Shown in pieces: positions 9,601 to 17,599 of a stretch of DNA of 35,773 nucleotides. The notes beneath the pieces are model-generated. The model searched no databases, had not been told where the DNA came from, and saw only the letters and a list, made by a program, of their open reading frames with translations. The DNA comes from WJKG01 sp964627305 (GTDB lineage: Bacteria > Zixibacteria > MSB-5A5 > GN15 > FEB-12), in NCBI GenBank assembly GCA_964627305.1, contig CAZVHP010000018.1:1-35773 (forward strand), given 5' to 3'. The stretch's first letter is position 1, and every line of letters starts with the position of its first letter. The translations under genes and the position numbers were made by a program.

Positions 9601-11551
9601 CGAGAAGCCTTTTGCGGGTGTTTTGAAAAGCTGAAAACTCGTCACGAATTACCTCGATGACCGGAGGGTTGTTTTTAGCCAACAGCTCGGCAAGCCGTTC
9701 ATCGGCTCCATTTGCCGAGTTCTGCTCTTCTTCAGCCGCGTTTGCCTCATTCCTTACGAGATTGGTAAAGCGTTCAGAAGACGGCAACGCGTCGGGCCAT
9801 CCAAAACCCAATTCCCTCCGCTTCTCTGGCGTGAATTGGCGCAAGGCTGTCAGAATGCTCCGCAATTCGTCTGCAGAGATCTGACACGTCTTGTCCACAG
9901 GAACGGAATCCGTGAACCATTCGAACTCGACTCGATCCCGATTCACCGCTTCGGCGATTCTTGCTGCCGTGCCTTGATAGGCTCCTTCCGCGATAGACTG
10001 AGTATGCGTTTCGGACTCCCGGATGTCGCGGAGCCGCCGGTTAACCTTGGTCCTCTCCTCGCGGAGTTCCCGCAAGCGCTTTTCAAGTTCCGTACGTTCA
10101 CGCTCGGCGCGACCTTCGTTCCACTCTTCATTCTTCCGCAGAATGCCGCCAACGCTGGATTCGAGAGAGCGGCGTTCCTCAAGTCCGCTGCCAAGCAGAT
10201 TGATGCAGAGGGGACGCAATTCATCAGGCACAAGCCTTTCAAGAACCTGAAGCGCACGTGGCGTTTTCGCCGTGATGAGCGTTCGCTGTCCCGTGGCAAG
10301 CAAATGGCAAATCAGATTAGCAATGGTGTGGGATTTTCCCGTGCCGGGCGGCCCTTGCACAAGCACGCCGCTCGCCGCTCGAATTTTATCCACAATGCGT
10401 CGTTGCTCATCGTTCGATGGCTTGGGAAAGAAAACCTCACCATCGAATGCGACGCTGACCTCTTCCGGTTCGTCGCTCGGTTCGTGAACATCCTCCGGAC
10501 AAATTTCCGCAAGGTCTGCGAACTCGCCAGGGATGTATTTTCCGTCCTCGATCTGCTCCTTGATCCGTCTCAAGGTTTCGGTAAGACCTTTGGCGGAACG
10601 CTTTCGCAGGATCAAAGCCGGAGCATATTCCACAATGGGATTAGCCGAGGCGCGGATGTTCTTCGCTTCCAGCGAGTCGTTATAATCGCCTCGTGAGTGA
10701 ATCGAGTGCACAAGGGCCTGAAGGACGCCTTCGACACTACCTTTTTCCCATGGATCGTCTTCGGCTGCGACCAATGAAACCTTCGCGGTTTCCTCCGCGC
10801 GTGCCGGTTGCTCCTCGATGTCCAGCATATCGAGTTCGGGACGCAGCTTGGCGCCTTCGGTGTGGGGACGGACAGTGAATTTTCCCAAACGAGCTTCAAA
10901 CTCTAATATGGCATCTGCCACTATCAGGTGTCGACGTACAGTTTGTCCGGTTGGCGTTTGCCAAGTAAGCAAACCAAATCCGAGAATGAGTTCATACTCC
11001 TCGCCAAGTCGAAGCTGCTCTTGATGGATGGAAAAGAGCGTAGAATATACCTTATGAACACTTTCCCAATCGTTGTGGTCATCAACCCATGGAAGCCATC
11101 TTTTGTCGAGATATCGTTCCCATACTTTTTGGATATCAGGAAGATCTTCAAGGCGCTCGGTGTTTGAAACATATTCTGGTTGGTCAGTCCCTTCTTGCCA
11201 TCCCGGATTCTTGATCTGCCGGGCGATCTCTGTTTTCAGTTCAGGAATATCGTTCTTATTTCGAAGAGCCCCGATGTTGATCCAATCTCTACATTGATCG
11301 GGGACACTCGGCAATTCGGGTTCATGTCGAGTTTGAATTTCAATCCAGACATCAGAATCATAATCCTCGTTACGTCCCCAAGCCTGTGTGAAACAGCCCC
11401 GCTTATGTGGAACCGCTGAAAGCCAGAGGACCTTTTCATATTCAGATATTTGTCGGACCAACTTGGATCGTAGGGACGCCAGTCGCAGGAGATAATCAAC
11501 CAGTCGAACGGCCTTGTGTGCTTCAGGGATAGGAGTCTGCTGTTCGTTCAC
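6680..11551 (-). CDS. Giant SF1 helicase with C-terminal REase and winged-helix domains
   Basis: A 1623-aa protein. Residues 1-380 are a long N-terminal region like that of DUF4011-type helicases. Walker A GPPGTGKS is at 400-407. A long, partly coiled-coil insertion follows to about 1060. IIIVDEASQ (Walker B) lies near 1075, then GDDKQISP, EHFRCMPEII, GFQGDERDVM and FNVAASRARD (SF1 motifs III-VI). At about 1385-1460 is an MTES_1575/Vsr-like nuclease: FEVDVALELL, RIDLVVEGG, VECDGDKWHG. An acidic linker (about 1487-1520) leads to a winged-helix-like end similar to DUF3320 regions. Helicase-nuclease fusions of this kind are frequent in defence islands. The GTG start lies 3 nt after the upstream HTH stop codon, so the two genes form an operon. 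A defence role is inferred, not shown. Confidence 0.8.
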   Translation of the reverse strand: MNEQQTPIPEAHKAVRLVDYLLRLASLRSKLVRQISEYEKVLWLSAVPHKRGCFTQAWGRNEDYDSDVWIEIQTRHEPELPSVPDQCRDWINIGALRNKNDIPELKTEIARQIKNPGWQEGTDQPEYVSNTERLEDLPDIQKVWERYLDKRWLPWVDDHNDWESVHKVYSTLFSIHQEQLRLGEEYELILGFGLLTWQTPTGQTVRRHLIVADAILEFEARLGKFTVRPHTEGAKLRPELDMLDIEEQPARAEETAKVSLVAAEDDPWEKGSVEGVLQALVHSIHSRGDYNDSLEAKNIRASANPIVEYAPALILRKRSAKGLTETLRRIKEQIEDGKYIPGEFADLAEICPEDVHEPSDEPEEVSVAFDGEVFFPKPSNDEQRRIVDKIRAASGVLVQGPPGTGKSHTIANLICHLLATGQRTLITAKTPRALQVLERLVPDELRPLCINLLGSGLEERRSLESSVGGILRKNEEWNEGRAERERTELEKRLRELREERTKVNRRLRDIRESETHTQSIAEGAYQGTAARIAEAVNRDRVEFEWFTDSVPVDKTCQISADELRSILTALRQFTPEKRRELGFGWPDALPSSERFTNLVRNEANAAEEEQNSANGADERLAELLAKNNPPVIEVIRDEFSAFQNTRKRLLAMPHTWMKDALCDVLGGNSSLWHELLRVTKDVIASIGELVATADETRIELPDSPEIRSLYEDACRLKEHMENGGKLGWWLFRPKPVKERLCFIKTVKIGGRPCSTIEHFSSIADALHVRIECERAWGFWKGRSETVEGPYALQLTGLKSLRDALENTLTLEELIAKCREAISKHSGVSEPVWADESQIERIVSSCHLALARISKRLATEEIQSIETPISIIAAKGNAHPVTNDLLISIRSRNLEKFMQCVNSIQGLEKQRQRLQEVDEDISKLRRLLPRFTNSLEQTCDEAYWEERVLRLSDAWHWAQARYWIEDYIQQEDVPALAKRAKQIEDEINGIIAKLASLHAWSFCFSRLKEDHRRHMEAWQLSMRRLGKGTGKHAPRHRREAQGHLNECREAVPAWVMPLHRVWDTVYPAPGIFDIIIVDEASQCGVEALPLFYLGKKILIVGDDKQISPDAVGLPRDAVHRLMEEFLHDFHFKSSFDIESSLFDHGKLRYGTRRITLREHFRCMPEIIRFSNDLCYSDTPLIPLRQYGPNRLPPLEHVFLSGGYREGSNNRTINRPEAEAIVERIAEICDDCRYDGRTMGVVVLQGEAQAQLIENQLLERLGAEEMERRRLVCGNPYGFQGDERDVMLLSLVAASNERIGPFTKASDERRFNVAASRARDHMVLFHSVTCDELSTHDLRRRLLEFFENTKPQQIAGIDRDELERRAAQDNRRVVKPPAPFDSWFEVDVALELLRRDFTVLAQHEVAGKRIDLVVEGGRARLAVECDGDKWHGPDRYEEDMQRQRQLERCGWEFFRVREAAYYADNNSALQQLWSMLEERGVFPRSCFGDSSIDVFEAEPETEDGQSFEESDNDEMEEDENPIDDDETPGDRCDSPALSGRRAEEVSTTEIKNAIVNVLSKCPNQSCTIHSLASRVLKEVGVLTRGYPRKVFERRVMRCLNTLEEQGMIEKYKAKNNRIRLLEEMT

Positions 11552-11554
11552 GAG

Positions 11555-11749
11555 CTACCTTGATTTCTTTGGCTTATTGTCTTCTGACGGGGTTCTCTTC
11601 ACCCACGCGTCCAGTTCCTCAGCATCAAACCGCCAGACCCGGCCCATCCGGTGGGCCGGTAGGTCGCCTTCACGAGCCAGACGGTAGATCGTGGACTTGC
11701 CGATTTTCAAGTGCTTCGCTGCTTCTTCCAGAGTCAACCAGGTAGTCAT
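11555..11749 (-). CDS. Excisionase-family helix-turn-helix protein
   Basis: A 64-aa DNA-binding protein of the MerR-like excisionase (HTH_17) family: WLTLEEAAKHLKIGKSTIYRL, then the wing HRMGRVWRFDAEELDAWVKR. The reading frame stays open upstream to 11869, but the ATG at 11749 fits the domain start and follows GGAGATGGAGA on the minus strand. Family members act as recombination directionality factors or small repressors. Because it is translationally linked to the giant helicase (3-nt gap) and is about 6 kb from the integrase, a regulatory role for its own operon seems at least as likely as excision. Confidence 0.8.
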   Translation of the reverse strand: MTTWLTLEEAAKHLKIGKSTIYRLAREGDLPAHRMGRVWRFDAEELDAWVKRTPSEDNKPKKSR

Positions 11750-11901
11750 GAACCGCCGTCTCCATCTCCACTCGTGAGCATTAAATATCAAATAATAACA
11801 TTTCTGAGCACGAAAGGCAACACGTTTCCCGGTCGCCGTCAGAATGCGTTTCCGGTCGGTAAGTATCAATCAGCGCGGATATTGGCGGAAATGGAGCCTA
11901 A

Positions 11902-14900
11902 GTGGCAGTTGAGCGGCTAAGCAATGTGAAAGACTATTACCGGCGGATCACCGAGATCGATATCGGCGCGGTCGCCCGGGAACTCCTCGGCACCCGTGTC
12001 ATGCACGAATCCGACCGCCTGCTCCAATGCGACTGCCCAAACCACAAGAGCCAATCGCACCGGTCCCTTCACGTCATGCTCGACAAGCAGGGCTGGTATT
12101 GTTTCGGCTGCGGTGTGGGCGGCGACGTGCTTCAGCTCGTGGAGTTCATCCAGTCGGGTCAGGTGACGCGGGGCCAGTCCGGCCCCATGCCGGAGAGCCA
12201 TCAGCGTGCCCGCGATTTCCTCGCGGCCAAGGCAGGGCTGCCGTCTTTGGCCAAGTATGGGCTCTCGCCTGAGGAACTGGCAGAAGCGGAGGCCGAACGC
12301 CTGATCGAGGTGCGGGTCCACGAGGTGCTGACGGCGCTGGCGGAACACTATCACGGACGGCTCAAGGACACTCCCGAGGTCCTCGAATGGCTCCACTCCA
12401 AGTACGGCCTGTCCGCGGAGACGGTCGACAGGCTCCGCATCGGCTATGCGGACAACGACGGAGAAGGTGGCGTCATCCGGAAACTGACCGGCCATGACCT
12501 CGGTTTCACCCCGCGGGAGCTGGCCGCATCCGGCGCGTTCCGCCCGACCAACCAGGACGGGCTCGATCCGTTCTTCGAGCGGCGCATCGTGTTTCCCTAC
12601 TGGAGTCGCGGCCGCGTCGTGTTCATGATCGGCCGCAGGACCCCGTGGACACCGGATCAACCATGGGAGCAGGGCAAGTACAAGAAGCTGCCCGTCCACG
12701 ACGAAAACACCCGGCGGCACATCGCACCGTGTATCGACAACAGCCATCTCTACAACGAGGACTGTCTGCTCGCCGGACCTGAGCGGTTGATCATCACCGA
12801 GGGTGTGACCGACTGCATATCACTCATGGAACATGGCTTCCCGGCAGTCTCGCCAGTGACCGTCCGCATCCGCGAAGCGGATTGGGAGCGGCTGCTGCCG
12901 CGTCTTCGCAACGTGAAGACTGTCTACATCTGCCAGGACAACGAGATCTCCCAGGCTGGGTTGAACGGCGCGCTCAAGACCGCCGCGGTGCTTTCCGAGC
13001 ACAGGATACAGACACGACTCGTGGTTCTTCCCCTGGACGAAGGACGCGAGAACGCCCGCCGGGAACTGCGGGTGCGGTTCGGCCTCGACGCCGCGGTGGG
13101 GGCACGGGAACTGGCCAAGCGCCTCGAAGGCCGATCCCCGGATGAAATCCGCGATGCCGAGCGTCTGCTCTCCGATGCCAAGATCGACGTCAACGACTAC
13201 TTCGCAGCGGGTCACTCGGCTCAGGACTTTGAGGCGTTGCTGGAGAAGGCCGAAACGCCCCTTGAGTTCGCCATTTCGCGGTTGCCGAGCGAGGTACCCG
13301 AGGATGAACGCAACCGATTGTTGGAGCCGGTCCTTAGCGAGATCGCTTGCCTGACCCCTTTGGAACAGGACCGATACTTGAAGCTTATCCAAGAACGGTT
13401 CGGGAAATCAGGTTTGTCTTTGGGTACTCTGCGCAGCCAGGTTCGTGCGGTACAGAAGGATCGACGCTCACACACCAGACAGGACAGGAAGAAGGAAAGG
13501 CCGCACACAGACGCGCTGCATGGTTCCTGCCGGGCTCGGATCGAGGAGGTGTTGTTCGACACCGAGGAAGAACGCGGCTCACCGAATTACGCGAAGGCAG
13601 CAGAAGCGGCCTATGATTGGTTTATCGCTCACGGGGCACGTTTCTTTCGCACCCCGCTTGGGGAGCCTTTCATGTTCTTCGAGGATACGATCCTGTGGAT
13701 GGATACTCCCGACCGCGGTCGCAAGCGGCTGTATGTCTCTCTCATGTACAAACACACGGGGATAGTCCAGACCACTACCAGCGGCAGAACGTTCTACGAT
13801 GTATTAGCTAATCTGGCGGTGGAGCGTGGGCAGGTGCGGGAGCATTTCTCTTGGCTTCACACCGACGTCGCAAGGCAGACCATCTACTTCAACCTTAACA
13901 ACACCGATCACGAGATAGCCAAAATCACACCGGACGGAGTCGAGATTCTCAAGAATGGCGGCAACGCGGACGGCGTCATATTGGACGGTTCCCGGAAGAT
14001 GGCTCCGATCCGATTTTTGCAGGACGCCGACCCCGAGGAGGCCGACCGGCTCTTGGTAGAACTCGTCCTCGACAACCTCACCTGCGCGCCCGGGGACCGG
14101 TTTCTGATCCTCTCGTGGTTGTCTTGCTTTCTGCTAATCGACTTCGCCGGCACGAGGCCGATGACCCGGTTCGAGGGGCCCGCGGGATCGGGCAAGACCA
14201 CCGCGAGCAAACTGATCTCGGCGCTGCTCTATGGCGAGCCCCAACAGAAGAAGAGCACCGACGCCGCCAACTATACCGACGGTTCGCAGAATCCGCTCAT
14301 CGTCCTCGATAACATCGAGGTCAAGCAGATGACCGAGGACCTGACCACTTTCATCCTGACCAGCATCACCGGCATCGCCAAAGAAAAACGCAAGAGCGGC
14401 ACCGACACCGAAACGGTCATCGAGCGAACCAAGTGTCTCCTCAACACGACCGGCATCGAACCACTGGGAGGGGAACTCGCCGAAATCCTGTCGCGGTCGT
14501 TCATTATCCGCTTCGACATGGACGAGCAGGCCAGCGACTGTTTCCTCGAAGCGAAAATCCTGGCCGCCATCCGTGAGCACCGCGACCTGGTTGTTTCTGC
14601 CTTGATGAAACGCACAAGCCACGTGCTGGCCATGCTGAGTGGTGGCGGACAGGAGAAGGTAATGCGGCTCCTACATCGAACATTGGGAAATCACAACAAG
14701 CGCCGCTGCAATGACTACCTCAGCCTGATGTACCTGATGATGCTTGCGGGAGAACCGCAGGAAGAAATTGACCGGTCGCTCGAAGAACTCCACCAGCAGT
14801 TCTTGGATCGAATCGCGTCGCTCAACAGCGTGAGTATGGAGACGGCGCGGGAATCCAATCCCATTGCCACGGTCCTGTCCGCGTTGTTCAAAGCCTATCG

Positions 14901-15222
14901 TCACGCGCTGGAGGCCGACCTAGAGAGCACAGCAGTCAATGTCGCCAAGACGAACAAGGCGGCGTTTCTTGAACGTTTCCAGATCGAGTTCCGGGACGAG
15001 ACCACTATCGAGGGCGCTCTGGCACGCGACCTCTTTGTGGCACTGAAACGGTTGTCCAAGGATTTCGGCCTATCTTTCCACATGAACTCAGTGCAGCAGT
15101 TCGCCCAGCGATTCTCAAACGACATCGACACCATTCGAGAGGCGGGATTCGAGATCACGGTTAATCGGTCATCACAATCGTCCCGTCGCACTGCCAAATA
15201 CAGCATTACACTACTCACCTGA
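11902..15222 (+). CDS. DnaG-type primase fused to C-terminal ATPase (phage/plasmid primase-helicase)
   Basis: A 1106-aa replication protein. The N-terminus carries a CHC2 zinc finger (C45-P-N-H48, C67-F-G-C70, then GGD). A TOPRIM region follows at about 295-435: IITEGVTD (catalytic Glu), YICQDNE (acidic pair) and KIDVNDYFAAG. The C-terminal half has an ATPase domain with Walker A GPAGSGKTT about residue 760 and LIVLDNIEV as Walker B about residue 798, likely a helicase-type motor. The protein would prime and perhaps unwind DNA at the element's origin. The GTG start at 11902 follows GGAG by about 6 nt. Divergent from the HTH/helicase operon; the repeat array directly downstream (15249-15570) supports a replication module. 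Confidence 0.85.
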   Translation: MAVERLSNVKDYYRRITEIDIGAVARELLGTRVMHESDRLLQCDCPNHKSQSHRSLHVMLDKQGWYCFGCGVGGDVLQLVEFIQSGQVTRGQSGPMPESHQRARDFLAAKAGLPSLAKYGLSPEELAEAEAERLIEVRVHEVLTALAEHYHGRLKDTPEVLEWLHSKYGLSAETVDRLRIGYADNDGEGGVIRKLTGHDLGFTPRELAASGAFRPTNQDGLDPFFERRIVFPYWSRGRVVFMIGRRTPWTPDQPWEQGKYKKLPVHDENTRRHIAPCIDNSHLYNEDCLLAGPERLIITEGVTDCISLMEHGFPAVSPVTVRIREADWERLLPRLRNVKTVYICQDNEISQAGLNGALKTAAVLSEHRIQTRLVVLPLDEGRENARRELRVRFGLDAAVGARELAKRLEGRSPDEIRDAERLLSDAKIDVNDYFAAGHSAQDFEALLEKAETPLEFAISRLPSEVPEDERNRLLEPVLSEIACLTPLEQDRYLKLIQERFGKSGLSLGTLRSQVRAVQKDRRSHTRQDRKKERPHTDALHGSCRARIEEVLFDTEEERGSPNYAKAAEAAYDWFIAHGARFFRTPLGEPFMFFEDTILWMDTPDRGRKRLYVSLMYKHTGIVQTTTSGRTFYDVLANLAVERGQVREHFSWLHTDVARQTIYFNLNNTDHEIAKITPDGVEILKNGGNADGVILDGSRKMAPIRFLQDADPEEADRLLVELVLDNLTCAPGDRFLILSWLSCFLLIDFAGTRPMTRFEGPAGSGKTTASKLISALLYGEPQQKKSTDAANYTDGSQNPLIVLDNIEVKQMTEDLTTFILTSITGIAKEKRKSGTDTETVIERTKCLLNTTGIEPLGGELAEILSRSFIIRFDMDEQASDCFLEAKILAAIREHRDLVVSALMKRTSHVLAMLSGGGQEKVMRLLHRTLGNHNKRRCNDYLSLMYLMMLAGEPQEEIDRSLEELHQQFLDRIASLNSVSMETARESNPIATVLSALFKAYRHALEADLESTAVNVAKTNKAAFLERFQIEFRDETTIEGALARDLFVALKRLSKDFGLSFHMNSVQQFAQRFSNDIDTIREAGFEITVNRSSQSSRRTAKYSITLLT

Positions 15223-15248
15223 AGAACCCGGCGTCTCTGTCGGGACGA

Positions 15249-15570
15249 TGCGAAGGGTACCCTTCGCAAATGGCGAAGGGCCTTCGCACCCGTAATTCCT
15301 TCCGTGGCAAAACATTACGCTGATCGTGCGAAGGTGCGAAGGGTTTCAGGGGTTAGCCCCCCTTACTGGAGAAAAAAACAACATGTTATGGTCATCGCCC
15401 TCTGACTAACCCCATGTGTGTTTTTCCTCTTACACGTGAGTAACTCAACCTACTACCTTCGCACCTTCACCTTCTATTTATCATATCTATCTTTCTTATC
15501 AATCAGTTACAGCAGTGCGAAGGCTCCTGCGAAGGTCTTTTTCATGTCCCCGACCCTTCGCACCTTCGCA
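15249..15570. repeat. TGCGAAGG repeat array, candidate replication origin (iterons)
   Basis: Ten exact copies of the octamer TGCGAAGG occur in 322 bp. Five are on the + strand (15249, 15327, 15335, 15516, 15528) and five on the - strand (15261-15268, 15281-15288, 15456-15463, 15555-15562, 15563-15570), plus a near copy at 15273. The first pair forms the perfect 20-bp palindrome TGCGAAGGGTACCCTTCGCA (15249-15268). Copies at 15327/15335 and 15555/15563 are head-to-tail. An AT-rich stretch (about 15471-15511) lies between clusters, and GGGGTTAG (15349) is inverted as CTAACCCC (15406). The position just after the primase gene suggests initiator-binding iterons; a repressor-operator array is the main alternative. 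No gene is supported between 15223 and 15638. Confidence 0.65.
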
Positions 15571-15638
15571 AGTCGGCACTATCCGATTCGTTCCGGTAAG
15601 TATCTCGTGAGGAAATTCTACTAACTGGAGTGCCGGAA

Positions 15639-16472
15639 GTGAGCCTTCTCAAGCTGATGATGGAACAAACTGCCGGGGGCACGATACCGATTGATATCTC
15701 GGAAACCGAGTCGAAGAACAAGTCCTGCGCGGAGGACATCACGACCTGTGAACAAACCACGCAGGAGGCGATGCTCTTTGTAGCCACCAACCTCAAATCA
15801 TGGGAGACGTTGACGCCGGAATACTACGCTCGGGATGTCAGCGTTGATGATGCCTGTTACCGTCGGCTCGATCCAGATTACTACGCCTGGCTCAGGTACA
15901 GAATGGCCTTGGCTAAGAAAGCGGCGGACTCGGGACGAATCTCATTGTCTGCATTCGACAGGCTGCGCACCCGGTTTGATAGTATCCACACCTGGGCCGT
16001 GTGTCGTTTTGGTGAGGATGCACTTCGTTCTGCAATCCAGTCGCTGGACGTGAAGGCTTATTCTCCACTGCTGCGCGAGACATTCGGACAGGGTATTCAA
16101 TACCCTCTCAAACAAGCTGCAACGGAGATGACTCCCTCGCAGAACCCGCAATTCCTCTACCCGAAACATGGCGAGTGGCAATTCACATACGAGGTTTCAC
16201 CAAAGGCCGTTTCCATGGTGGATGCCATCCGTGACCAGGCTGTTTCCCTCGGATGGAGCGAAGCCAAGCTATACCAGAACAGGGACTCGCTTTATTTCCC
16301 CTACGGCCAGAACTACGGCTTGGTGTGCTTTCTGGACGGCGATTTGGGTATCGGCGAAGTCACCCGGCAATCAATCGAGATTCTCGGAACGACACCGCAA
16401 CACAACCGTCTGAGATTCTACAACCCGGACGTGGATCAACCGTGGCTGAGGAAAGTAAGGAACGAAAAGTGA
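15639..16472 (+). CDS. Hypothetical protein next to the repeat array
   Basis: A 277-aa protein that I do not recognise. It is soluble, with no membrane segment and no clear catalytic motif. The N-terminal 50 residues are polar. The middle (about 65-125) is helical, with paired aromatic residues (YYAR, DYYAWLRYRM). The C-terminal third (about 185-265) looks alpha/beta and is rich in aromatic residues (LYFPYGQNYGLVCFLDG). The start is chosen at the GTG at 15639 because CTGGAG ends 8 nt upstream; the GTG at 15630 overlaps that site. It overlaps the next gene by 4 nt (GTGA), so the two are translationally coupled. Placed right after the candidate origin, it could be an initiator or replication accessory protein, but nothing in the sequence proves this. 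Confidence 0.65.
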   Translation: MSLLKLMMEQTAGGTIPIDISETESKNKSCAEDITTCEQTTQEAMLFVATNLKSWETLTPEYYARDVSVDDACYRRLDPDYYAWLRYRMALAKKAADSGRISLSAFDRLRTRFDSIHTWAVCRFGEDALRSAIQSLDVKAYSPLLRETFGQGIQYPLKQAATEMTPSQNPQFLYPKHGEWQFTYEVSPKAVSMVDAIRDQAVSLGWSEAKLYQNRDSLYFPYGQNYGLVCFLDGDLGIGEVTRQSIEILGTTPQHNRLRFYNPDVDQPWLRKVRNEK

Positions 16473-16735
16473 AACGAGACTATGCTAACGCTAAAGATGT
16501 TCTGCCACCCGACCTGCTGCATGCTGTCCAAGAGCACTTCACCGGCCTGCTCTGGGTGCCGAGCGATACCTGTTTCTACCACGAGCGCCGCAGATTGGTG
16601 CTTGCCTTGAAGGACCAGGGAATCTCTACACGCGAGATCGCCAGACTTTCCGGCGTTACTCCGCGTCGCGTGCGACAGATCTTTGGCGAAAGCCGCGCGG
16701 AATCGTCCCCGACGCTTCACGACTCCAGCCGGTAG
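16469..16735 (+). CDS. CD3324/Mor-like helix-turn-helix protein
   Basis: An 88-aa DNA-binding protein. The N-terminus, YANAKDVLPPDLLHAVQEHF, matches the start of CD3324/Mor-type small proteins. The second half, ISTREIARLSGVTPRRVRQIF, is a clear helix-turn-helix. The frame is open further upstream, but the GTG at 16469 overlaps the previous stop (GTGA), follows TAAGGA and fits the family start, so it is chosen. Likely a transcription regulator of the phage late or packaging genes that follow; the next gene downstream is the terminase small subunit. The role is inferred from fold and place. Confidence 0.75.
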   Translation: MKRDYANAKDVLPPDLLHAVQEHFTGLLWVPSDTCFYHERRRLVLALKDQGISTREIARLSGVTPRRVRQIFGESRAESSPTLHDSSR

Positions 16736-16817
16736 GTAATGAAGGGGTTTTCCGTGTAGGAGGGCGAAATCTGCCTTCCGCCCCGGACTCCGGCTTGGGA
16801 ACACGAGCGAATGGACC

Positions 16818-17324
16818 ATGACAGAGACAGCCGAACAGAACGACGGACACCTCAGCAAGAAGGACAAGACGCACCTGGATCGCTGGCAACGGAACTCAGG
16901 AGCCGAACGGAAGCACGGCCCACCGGAGGGTAACCTCAACTCGATGCGTCATGGCATCTATGCGAACCGGTTCCTTGCCGAGGACGAGAAGCCCCTCTTC
17001 GAAACCATCATCGCCCAGCTTTACCAGGACTTCGTGTTCAACAAGAGTTCGGACTTCATGCAAGTCGAACTGGTGGCGGTCTACTTTCTCAAGCTGGGAC
17101 GAGCGCAGGAAGCCGGCGACTGGGACGCTGCCGAGAAACTGGACCGCATGATCCGCTGCCACCTCAAGGACCTCAAGGCCACGAAGATTGCCAGGGAGGG
17201 CGAGGCAGCTAAGGGACCGGAAACAACCCCAGCGGAATGGGCCACGGCGCTGCTTGAAAAGCTGGCTGAATCGAAAAAGAAACCGGCTAAGAAGACAGCC
17301 AAGAGAACGAAAACGCGAAAATGA
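16818..17324 (+). CDS. Putative phage terminase small subunit
   Basis: A 168-aa protein with the signature GPPEGNLNSMRHGIYANRFL near residues 34-53, resembling the G-P-x-GN-x-N-x-x-xHG motif of many small terminases and related DNA-packaging proteins. A helical middle region is followed by a very basic Lys/Arg tail (SKKKPAKKTAKRTKTRK) suited to DNA contact. Small terminases recognise the packaging site and recruit the large subunit. In most phages terL follows directly; here it begins about 4 kb downstream, beyond a minus-strand integrase module. The ribosome-binding site is weak. The assignment rests on the motif, the size and the later terL. Confidence 0.65.
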   Translation: MTETAEQNDGHLSKKDKTHLDRWQRNSGAERKHGPPEGNLNSMRHGIYANRFLAEDEKPLFETIIAQLYQDFVFNKSSDFMQVELVAVYFLKLGRAQEAGDWDAAEKLDRMIRCHLKDLKATKIAREGEAAKGPETTPAEWATALLEKLAESKKKPAKKTAKRTKTRK

Positions 17325-17550
17325 TTGCGGATAACACCAGGACGGCCTGCAGAATGGCCCCGGAAACACAGGGACTTACGGCGTTGCCGCTGGCACAAAG
17401 TTCCGATAACCCCTGTTCCAGGAAGTTTCGATCAATCGTTTTTTCCGCTCGGTTGATCCGGCCTGGAGACAAAGCATCGGACGGTCTCGGGAATGTGTGC
17501 GGGCGCGGAAACTGCATGAGCATCGTCGGAAGGCTCTTCACTACCCCGAA

Positions 17551-17585
17551 CGAGAACGCGGTCCCGAGGGACCGCAAGGTTCTCG
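17551..17585. repeat. Strong hairpin just past the integrase stop
   Basis: CGAGAAC-GCGGTCCC-GA-GGGACCGC-AAG-GTTCTCG forms a 15-bp stem with one 3-nt bulge. It ends 15 bp from the integrase stop codon on the minus strand. There is no T-run after it, so it is not a classical intrinsic terminator; a recombinase arm site or attachment-site element is possible. The rest of the 17325-17599 gap shows no gene. Confidence 0.4.
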
Positions 17586-17599
17586 TACCCGCCCATGGG

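Noticed and set aside
11917..12747. 276-codon minus-strand frame over the primase zinc finger and TOPRIM region
   Set aside because: It is antisense to well-conserved primase motifs; the product looks like a codon-bias artefact.
15249..15570. CRISPR array
   Set aside because: The repeat is only 8 bp, occurs in both orientations with irregular spacing, and no cas gene is present.
15418..15624. 68-codon frame in the repeat array
   Set aside because: It is made of the repeat units and an AT-rich stretch, has no ribosome-binding site, and is better explained as origin or operator DNA.
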